From IMG/VR virus record IMGVR_UViG_3300017967_000088, positions 1 through 35,318 of that record: 35,318 bases of DNA; one strand, 5' to 3'. The translations under genes were made by a program, and so were the position numbers. The notes beneath the pieces are model-generated. The model was not told the DNA's origin. It saw nothing but the letters and a program-made list of their open reading frames with translations, and ran no database searches. This stretch comes from a virus. Below are positions 30,192-35,318 of the stretch, in pieces (the first letter of the stretch is position 1; every line of letters begins with the position of its first letter).

Positions 30192-31199
30192 TCAGTAAAT
30201 AGAGGTTGCTTCTTCAAAGCCAATGAAATTAAACACTGCGCCAGAAGACGCATTGACATAGAGGTTTTGATACTGTTCAAGCACCAAACCAGTCAAACTC
30301 ACTTCAGAACCGTTGGGAACGGTGTATGATTTCAGAATCTGATTAGCAGACTCAGAATAACTTACTGAAGCTACAACGACTTCAGCAAGGTTTTCAGATA
30401 CCCACTCAGCAGTTACTGCCGTACCGTTAAGATTAGCAGCATTGTAGAGTGTTACTGTTGACAAAGATGGGAGCCATTCAATAGCACGAGACTGTACGCT
30501 AAGCTGACCAGCACCACCAATGGCAGACACATACATTGTATTCTGATCACCATATGTGGCAGCAGTGTTGAAGATGTTATTCTTCAGAGTGCTATTCTGG
30601 AGCAGCAGAGTTCCAGTATTAAAATCATAATATGTAACACGACCCCAGGTACCCACGGCACTATCAGTAATAGTACCAGCAGCACCAGAGGAATTACCAG
30701 TGATGGTAACATTTGGAAGAACTGTTACTGGCCAATCACCAACAAAATCCTTGAGCCAAACTTTAAGGTTGGATTGATCCCACTTACAAACAACAGCAGT
30801 TTGTGTACCCTGAAGAGTGCCACCAGGCTCAGTAATCGTTACAGTCTCACCATCTTGAAAAGCAGTGCCGTTGTGAGCACTAATGATGACGTAAGAACTT
30901 GTAGTGTAAGTACCAACAGGGAAACTAAATGCTTCAAAGTTACTGACAACAGGAACTTGAGAAGCAGGAGCAGCAAACTGAATTACATCGCTGTAATCTT
31001 GGATACCCACATCTACTGTGAGCGAAGCCCCAGTAGTGTTCATGATTCTCAGCGAACCACTGGCAAGTCGAGCACCAGGGCAAGTGTACATTGGGAAGTC
31101 CGCACGAACCAATCCGTTAGGACTTACTGTCCTATCGAGGAATTGATTTGCGTATTTTGATGTCGCTGAGTGGAAACTAGCGAGAACTCCGTTTGCCAT
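30192..31199 (-). CDS. Virion structural protein
   Basis: 335 aa, Thr/Ser/Gly/Val-rich and beta-sheet-like (starts MANGVLASFHSATSKYANQF). Short repeats such as GNSSGAAGTITDSAVG and a Val/Thr pattern as in fibre proteins. No known domain. Located 6 bp from both neighbours in the fibre operon, so a structural function is inferred from place and composition. Confidence 0.8.
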   Translation of the reverse strand: MANGVLASFHSATSKYANQFLDRTVSPNGLVRADFPMYTCPGARLASGSLRIMNTTGASLTVDVGIQDYSDVIQFAAPASQVPVVSNFEAFSFPVGTYTTSSYVIISAHNGTAFQDGETVTITEPGGTLQGTQTAVVCKWDQSNLKVWLKDFVGDWPVTVLPNVTITGNSSGAAGTITDSAVGTWGRVTYYDFNTGTLLLQNSTLKNNIFNTAATYGDQNTMYVSAIGGAGQLSVQSRAIEWLPSLSTVTLYNAANLNGTAVTAEWVSENLAEVVVASVSYSESANQILKSYTVPNGSEVSLTGLVLEQYQNLYVNASSGAVFNFIGFEEATSIY

Positions 31200-31205
31200 G
31201 AGTAA

Positions 31206-32969
31206 TTAAGAATATGCGTGGAAGTAGGTCTTGAGTCTGCTAGAAGCAGCAATCTGTTCCGATGTAATAGTCTGATTCTGATTGTTGAGGTCAATCAGAG
31301 TAAGTCTCTTAGCAGTAATACCACCACCGACTTGATTAACTGGATCAGTTTCATTTACTGTCAGGTCACCCTGAATAGCCGCACTACCATTAACATCGAG
31401 TTTAGCAGTAGGAAGCTTACCAATACCAACATCACCGCTGGTATCAATGATCATCTCCAGTGCGCCAGAGTAATCAGCGAAAGTAAGAGGTACAGACTGA
31501 AGTCTCTTCTTAATGATAAAACTGGTATTATCACCACCAATGAGGGACGTTCCCTCAAAGTATATATCTCCGCCAACTTCGAGTTTATATTGAGAAGGAG
31601 CAAGTCCAATACCGACAATAGAATTGACGGAATCCAGTTGGAATGTACCTTGGTCGAAGTTGACAGTACCTGTAGTAACAAGGTTATTGATAGAGCCAAT
31701 CTCACTGATCAGCTTCAAATTACCTGTATGAATTACAGTTTCGGTAGTTTCTGTGCTGCTGGAATAGTCCCAAGTGCGATACTGAAGAGCGCCACCAGTA
31801 GCGCTGAACTGAATGGTAGCAGTAGTATAGTTAGCGCCGCCAGCATCAATCGTAAGTCCAGTAAGTTGACCATTAATAATGACAGGGGTTACAGCACCAA
31901 ATGTACCATCACCAACAACAGTTGCTGTCAGTTGACCATCAGTAAGTCCAGAACCAGGGTCGTTAATAACGAAACTGCCAAGGGCATCTCCATTAAGGAC
32001 AACAGTTACCTGAGGAAGAGTAAAACCATTAGTAGCAACTCTAAGACTGTAACCAGTGTCAGTAGAAGTATAATCAGTGTCTCTATCATAATATGTGAAG
32101 TCAGCGTAGCGAGTGGCTTCACTGGATTGGACATTTACATCAAGAACCAATCTACCAGCGTTGGTATCTTGAGCAGCGTCAAACCACTCCAGTCTCTTAT
32201 AGGATGGAGAGTCACTATTGACATTGATGCGAATGTCTTCAGAATGGGTAGCAATCGCGTTGACTACTAACTGTTGGTTAAAGGTTGTATTGCTGTTGAA
32301 TGTAGAGGTGGCAGTAACCACCATAGTGTCAACAGGAGAAGAACCAATAGTAGTGTTGTTATCAACCTGAAGATTACCCGAAAGGGTCAGACTCTCACCC
32401 TGAAGGCTACCAGTGATGATAGGCGAAGTCAGGGTCTTGTTAGTAAGAGTCTGAGCTGTTGTGAGAGTAACAAGAGTGTCAGTTTGTCCAGGATCAGGAA
32501 GAACATAAGTTCTAGTTACACCAGAAGGAATCTGGGCAGCGGAGAACTTAACAACTTTTGTCTGGTCGGAACTGTTAGGCAACTCGAACACACTATCGTC
32601 AATAGCGATAGGTGAGTTGAATCTAATAGTACCAGTACCAAGAGCCTGGAAAGAAAGATCTAAGTTAGCATCAGCACTATCTCTAGCAGAAATAACAAGA
32701 GCAGTGGATTGTTTTTGAAGCTGTAGCTTCGCATCACCCATAGAGAATCCAATGGATCCTTGGGTTTCAGAATAAACACCAGTAGCAGTCTTAAGCTCAA
32801 TCGCAAGACCAGGAGTGTTTTGAGTTCCCCCAGGTACAGCCTTAAAGATAGAGCCAACTAATGACTTTTTATTGGTATCTACTGGGTCTGAATTATCAAG
32901 CAGCAGAAGCGTGTCCGAACTTGATACATCAGTCAGTAGGGTTAAATCTGATATTTTGCGAGTTGCCAC
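31206..32969 (-). CDS. Tail-fibre-like structural protein
   Basis: 587 aa, GTG start at 32969 with AGGGA 5-7 nt upstream. N-terminus (M)ATRKISDLTLLTDVSSSD and LLDNSDPVDTNKKS resembles cyanophage fibre starts. The middle has fibre repeats (TLTTAQTLTNKTLTSPIITG) and a Gly-rich repeat LTIDAGGANYTTATIQFSAT near residue 375, similar to repeats in gp7. C-terminus SRLKTYFHAYS. The first gene of the late fibre operon, with TATAAATA 29 bp upstream. Confidence 0.85.
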   Translation of the reverse strand: MATRKISDLTLLTDVSSSDTLLLLDNSDPVDTNKKSLVGSIFKAVPGGTQNTPGLAIELKTATGVYSETQGSIGFSMGDAKLQLQKQSTALVISARDSADANLDLSFQALGTGTIRFNSPIAIDDSVFELPNSSDQTKVVKFSAAQIPSGVTRTYVLPDPGQTDTLVTLTTAQTLTNKTLTSPIITGSLQGESLTLSGNLQVDNNTTIGSSPVDTMVVTATSTFNSNTTFNQQLVVNAIATHSEDIRINVNSDSPSYKRLEWFDAAQDTNAGRLVLDVNVQSSEATRYADFTYYDRDTDYTSTDTGYSLRVATNGFTLPQVTVVLNGDALGSFVINDPGSGLTDGQLTATVVGDGTFGAVTPVIINGQLTGLTIDAGGANYTTATIQFSATGGALQYRTWDYSSSTETTETVIHTGNLKLISEIGSINNLVTTGTVNFDQGTFQLDSVNSIVGIGLAPSQYKLEVGGDIYFEGTSLIGGDNTSFIIKKRLQSVPLTFADYSGALEMIIDTSGDVGIGKLPTAKLDVNGSAAIQGDLTVNETDPVNQVGGGITAKRLTLIDLNNQNQTITSEQIAASSRLKTYFHAYS

Positions 32970-32997
32970 GCTGTCCCTACATGAAGATCTTCTGTGT

Positions 32998-33005
32998 TAT
33001 TTATA
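32998..33005 (-). promoter_or_regulatory. T4-type late promoter for the fibre operon
   Basis: TATAAATA on the minus strand, a perfect match to the T4 late -10 element. It overlaps the stop codon of cpeT and lies 28 bp before the GTG of the first fibre gene, so late transcription of the operon probably begins here. Confidence 0.75.
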
Positions 33006-33435
33006 CCTTTTTGTCAAACACGAATGGACCATATTCACTACCCCAAACTTGCTTTCCATTCTCATCATAACCCCTATCAATAACGATGTACTGGTTATGT
33101 CTGAGAATTGCTTCACTGCGAAGATACCCACCATTTACGAATGGACTGTGATAGTTTCTACCAACAAAAGCCCATCCATCAGGTAAAGCAACTCTCTGAA
33201 AATGAATGTCACAAACGGGATTGCGAGCAATAATTTCCTCACCCACCCACTCTAGTTTGATCTCTTTTTTACGATAGATTTGACCATCATGCTTAAACTT
33301 CTGCTCACAATAAAAGGTGTTATCACCTGTCTTTTCATGCTTAAGCAGAATGTGAGCATAGTGACTTGGCCAACTGGATGCTTGTTTCCAGTTATTATAG
33401 TCACCTTCAAACCACTCTAAAAACTCATCGAACAT
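33001..33435 (-). CDS. cpeT: CpeT/CpcT-type phycobilin lyase
   Basis: 144 aa. Motifs: FYCEQKF (41-47), QIYRKKEI (52-59), ...PVCDIHF and the C-terminal IDRGYDENGKQVWGSEYGPF (119-138), matching the CpeT/CpcT family's DRG.D..G..VWGS..GPF signature. CpeT-type lyases attach phycobilins to Cys of phycobiliproteins; CpeT genes are well-known auxiliary metabolic genes of cyanophages. The phage version is shorter than plant/cyanobacterial CpcT (about 200 aa), as usual for phage CpeT. It likely keeps light harvesting going during infection. The ATG overlaps the 64-aa gene by 11 bp. Confidence 0.85.
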   Translation of the reverse strand: MFDEFLEWFEGDYNNWKQASSWPSHYAHILLKHEKTGDNTFYCEQKFKHDGQIYRKKEIKLEWVGEEIIARNPVCDIHFQRVALPDGWAFVGRNYHSPFVNGGYLRSEAILRHNQYIVIDRGYDENGKQVWGSEYGPFVFDKKV

Positions 33436-33619
33436 GTTTATGTATTGTTAGCGTAGCATCTTTACCCCAGTCATTCATCTTCCTAATACCACCGAAAGAT
33501 AACTCTAGGTCTTGATCGTTCCAACCAAGTTCATCAATAAAATCCTTGTGTATTCTAACATGTAGATGTCCACAAGGATCGTATTGATATGAAAAATACT
33601 GCTGAATGTCTGGCTTCAT
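33425..33619 (-). CDS. AbrB-like small protein beside cpeT
   Basis: 64 aa. LHVRIHKDFIDELGWNDQDL (19-38) followed by a strand ending TLTIHKHVR gives the AbrB/SpoVT-like pattern seen also at 15134-15292. Could be a dimeric regulator, but the evidence is pattern only. It overlaps the oxygenase by 4 bp (ATGA) and cpeT by 11 bp. Confidence 0.6.
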   Translation of the reverse strand: MKPDIQQYFSYQYDPCGHLHVRIHKDFIDELGWNDQDLELSFGGIRKMNDWGKDATLTIHKHVR

Positions 33620-34194
33620 ACTACCTTCAAATTAAACCCTAAGGAAAGTCTATCTTGATCTGACCTGTTACGCTCTACACTGTGACGCAAATCAGCAGGA
33701 AAAATTATCATGTTCCATGCTACTGGTTCAAACCAAACTGTGTGGTGGAATGAGGATGCGTTTTGATAATCAGGGTCTACCTTCTCAATCAAATTATATC
33801 GCGTAATGTCTTGCTCATTTTCAAAAACAATTCTACCACAATTAGGTGGAGTTTCAAGCCACAATACACCAGACAAGTCTACATTGTAATGCTTGTGGGA
33901 TAAATTGTAATCCCCAGGTTTGTTCTTATTTAACCACATCGAAGCGGGCAAAACTTCATGGCGATCGTCAATTAACTGACAGCAACCATAGATAACATCC
34001 TCCCAGATTGATTGCCAATGTTCAGCAAACTCAGGCAAAGTGTGGAGATCATATTGTGAGTGCCAACCAGCACTGCTAGAGTTGGGATCGTGGGCAGCCT
34101 GTTCTGAAAAGTTTTTAGCCCAGGAAAGCAACTTTGCCCTGGGCTGAACTTCGATATGAACTATTGGTGTGGGGAATAAGTTAATCAGACTCAT
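33616..34194 (-). CDS. 2OG-Fe(II) oxygenase beside cpeT
   Basis: 192 aa. His100 and His102 in LSHKHYNVDLSGVLWLE, distal His171 in FPADLRHSVERN, and Arg182 in DRLSLGFNLK form the same metal- and 2OG-binding set as the 17375-17983 protein, in a similar family. The N-terminal FPTPIVHIEV is the usual start of these cyanophage oxygenases. Substrate unknown. It overlaps the 59-aa gene upstream by 14 bp. Confidence 0.85.
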   Translation of the reverse strand: MSLINLFPTPIVHIEVQPRAKLLSWAKNFSEQAAHDPNSSSAGWHSQYDLHTLPEFAEHWQSIWEDVIYGCCQLIDDRHEVLPASMWLNKNKPGDYNLSHKHYNVDLSGVLWLETPPNCGRIVFENEQDITRYNLIEKVDPDYQNASSFHHTVWFEPVAWNMIIFPADLRHSVERNRSDQDRLSLGFNLKVV

Positions 34195-34360
34195 ATTTTT
34201 TTCTGATTTTTTTCAGTTCTTTGTATTCTGACTTAATTAAGTCAAATGCTGAATTAAATTCGAGTTTCCCTGCCATTTCCATGGCACAGATAACATCTAC
34301 ACGGTTACCAAAGTGAACGATGGCTCGCTCATACTCATCTAGATTATCGTACTTGCCCAT
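34181..34360 (-). CDS. Small basic helical protein
   Basis: 59 aa: MGKYDNLDEYERAIVHFGNR, then MEMAGKLEFNSAFDLIKSEY and a Lys-rich end (KELKKIRKKYESD). No family recognised. Its ATG shares a base with the upstream stop (TAATG at 34360), and it overlaps the oxygenase ATG by 14 bp. Confidence 0.65.
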   Translation of the reverse strand: MGKYDNLDEYERAIVHFGNRVDVICAMEMAGKLEFNSAFDLIKSEYKELKKIRKKYESD

Positions 34361-34626
34361 TAGTATCGCTCGGGAATGTTGTTGTAAAAATCAACTTCAC
34401 GGTGCCCCATCATCAGGGACTTGAGTTCCGCCCACCTGTCTACATGCTTCTTGTGGTATTCAATCCACTCATTACAGACAGCCAGCATATCTTCATAGCA
34501 CTGACGAGGAGTTACCTCTTCATCTCCCATATAGTCATTAATACAATCATCCATCCTGCTGCGGCGCTGCTTAGCGTACTCAGCGTTCCAGTCAACGTTC
34601 AGTTCGGGGCGACCTTCAATAGTCAT
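34360..34626 (-). CDS. Small hypothetical protein with charged helices
   Basis: 88 aa: MTIEGRPELNVDWNAEYAKQ, then RRSRMDDCINDYMGDEEVTP and long helix CNEWIEYHKKHVDRWAELKS. A recurring type in cyanophages with unknown function. TATAAT at 34645-34650 lies about 19 bp upstream, and the terminator 34665-34687 separates it from the preceding gene. Confidence 0.75.
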   Translation of the reverse strand: MTIEGRPELNVDWNAEYAKQRRSRMDDCINDYMGDEEVTPRQCYEDMLAVCNEWIEYHKKHVDRWAELKSLMMGHREVDFYNNIPERY

Positions 34627-34644
34627 AACATATCGTCGAAGACC

Positions 34645-34650
34645 ATTATA
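34645..34650 (-). promoter_or_regulatory. -10 hexamer after the terminator
   Basis: TATAAT just downstream of the terminator hairpin; it marks a new transcription unit of the 34626-33001 genes. No TGTCCAC box at the usual distance and no good -35. Confidence 0.5.
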
Positions 34651-34654
34651 TCAT

Positions 34655-34687
34655 AGCAAAAAGAAAGGGAGGCGTCAAGCCTCCCTT
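34655..34687 (-). terminator. Rho-independent terminator
   Basis: AAGGGAGGC-gtcaa-GCCTCCCTT stem (34665-34687) followed on the minus strand by TTTCTTTTTG: a strong intrinsic terminator for the 34711-35052 gene. Confidence 0.85.
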
Positions 34688-34710
34688 CGCACTTCCTTCA
34701 CACGATTTAT

Positions 34711-35052
34711 TTAGTTACCCGCATAATAGCACTCTTTTACCTGACCATGTTCAATAGAGACTATGGCTCTGGGTGTTGGAGCATACCAAGATGACCACAC
34801 AGCAGGATAAACCTCAATTTGCTTGGTGAAATTGAATGGCGTGACCCTACCGTTGTTTGTGGACTTGACGAGTTTGAAGTCGCCATGATCCTCAAAATCA
34901 TATGTGCCAGTATAATCGATGCTCCAGAATCTGCCTTTAGGATCGAGCCAATACTCACTGAATAGATTGTCTAAGTTTTGTGTTTTGAGGGTTCGGTTCC
35001 AGAATCCTGGTCCGAGATCAAAGTTTGAGAAGATGGTGTCGTAGTATCCCAT
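34711..35052 (-). CDS. Hypothetical protein, cyanophage type
   Basis: 113 aa: MGYYDTIFSNFDLGPGFWNR, then SEYWLDPKGRFWSIDYTGTY and an aromatic beta-rich end (YPAVWSSWYAPTPRAIVSIE). I recognise the general pattern from cyanophages but know no function. Ends just before a strong terminator. Confidence 0.8.
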   Translation of the reverse strand: MGYYDTIFSNFDLGPGFWNRTLKTQNLDNLFSEYWLDPKGRFWSIDYTGTYDFEDHGDFKLVKSTNNGRVTPFNFTKQIEVYPAVWSSWYAPTPRAIVSIEHGQVKECYYAGN

Positions 35053-35135
35053 GTACGTTTAGGTGGTCTAAACAAATTTGGCCATGTGTCCATAATAATT
35101 TCTCGCAATTTGCTTGGGGTATTATCGTCTATCAC
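34971..35135 (-). CDS. Possible small GTG-start gene overlapping its neighbours
   Basis: 54 codons: GTG at 35135 overlaps the preceding stop (GTGA), and the N-terminal part (VIDDNTPSKLREIIMDTWPN, LFRPPKRTW) looks natural. But the last 27 codons overlap the 34711-35052 gene in another frame, and SSQTLISDQDSGTEPSKHKT looks like shadow sequence. Either a short real gene or a leader; weak support. Confidence 0.3.
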   Translation of the reverse strand: MIDDNTPSKLREIIMDTWPNLFRPPKRTWDTTTPSSQTLISDQDSGTEPSKHKT

Positions 35136-35302
35136 TCTTCCTGGTTAGTTTCCAGTAAGTATTCTACGGTGTTGGCAACATCATTCATAGCATCTCTAAG
35201 GAATGGTTGCTGTCCACTTTCCTGTCTCATTGGATCTTTGTCATCTACCAACGACCAACGCCATTGGTTCATGTCTTGACAATACCAAAGATTTACTTTC
35301 AT
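35132..35302 (-). CDS. Small hypothetical protein at window edge
   Basis: 56 aa from the ATG at 35302: MKVNLWYCQDMNQWRWSLVD, then a polar middle (DDKDPMRQESGQQPF) and DAMNDVANTVEYLLETNQEE. The frame stays open up to the window end, so a longer N-terminus cannot be excluded. Function unknown. Confidence 0.6.
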   Translation of the reverse strand: MKVNLWYCQDMNQWRWSLVDDKDPMRQESGQQPFLRDAMNDVANTVEYLLETNQEE

Positions 35303-35318
35303 AGGAGATATATCAGAG

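Noticed and set aside
31218-32270. Plus-strand open frame of 350 codons
   Set aside because: It is the shadow of the repetitive fibre gene; Ser/Asn/Arg-rich low-complexity translation without motif.
34708-34714. CTAAATA late-type motif
   Set aside because: It overlaps the stop codon of the 113-aa gene and is followed by a strong terminator before any gene, so it cannot drive a downstream gene.
1-35318. tRNA genes and CRISPR arrays
   Set aside because: No tRNA-like T-loop (GGTTCGAxxCC) in any non-coding gap, and the repeats seen are promoter boxes, DnaA boxes or protein-coding repeats, not a regular spacer array.

Overview
This window looks like part of a T4-like cyanophage genome (a marine-type cyanomyovirus, probably infecting a phycoerythrin-bearing Synechococcus). 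The grounds are baseplate genes in T4 order (gp25, gp6, gp7), a PAAR spike tip, long cyanophage-style tail-fibre proteins, a CpeT-type phycobilin lyase, several phage 2-oxoglutarate/Fe(II) oxygenases, and late-promoter-like CTAAATA/TATAAATA motifs. Every supported gene lies on the minus strand, so transcription runs from high to low coordinates. No tRNA, rRNA, CRISPR array or insertion sequence was seen. No gap between genes exceeds 300 bases.

Layout in transcription order. (1) 35.3-33.0 kb: small overlapping genes, a 2OG-Fe(II) oxygenase, an AbrB-like small protein and cpeT. (2) 33.0-24.2 kb: a late operon behind a perfect TATAAATA motif, with a 587-aa fibre-like protein, a 335-aa virion protein, a 1509-aa fibre/beta-helix protein, a glycine-rich adhesin and a 158-aa protein. 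(3) 24.2-22.5 kb: two diverged tandem paralogues of unknown function and an acidic protein. (4) 22.5-17.4 kb: a PD-(D/E)XK nuclease overlapping a DPPY DNA methyltransferase (a candidate restriction-modification pair), a SprT-like metallopeptidase, a ParB-like protein, a DEAH helicase and a second 2OG oxygenase. (5) 17.3-12.3 kb: about 19 small, often overlapping, mostly unrecognised genes, with an oxygenase of the Asp-beta-hydroxylase type and a 250-bp intergenic region holding four TTTTCCACA DnaA boxes. (6) 12.2-9.8 kb: a GC-rich block of nine small genes, most with their own promoter. (7) 9.7-0 kb: a late baseplate module with a phosphopantetheinyl transferase, small proteins, PAAR protein, gp25, gp6 and a very large gp7 that runs off the left edge and contains a YHYH domain.

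The most unusual signals are regulatory. Eight intergenic regions carry an exact TGTCCAC box 28-30 nt upstream of a TATAAT-like -10 hexamer with no -35 hexamer, and two more carry close variants. The class precedes both the small GC-rich genes and the larger nuclease/methyltransferase and helicase genes, suggesting one co-regulated, probably early or middle, regulon. In five promoters the -10 hexamer lies exactly 6 nt before the ATG, predicting leaderless mRNAs. The DnaA-box cluster suggests recruitment or titration of the host initiator. Near 7.5 kb a hairpin acts as an apparent terminator while burying the AGGAGG ribosome-binding site of the next gene.

All functional calls come from reading motifs by eye; no database search was possible.
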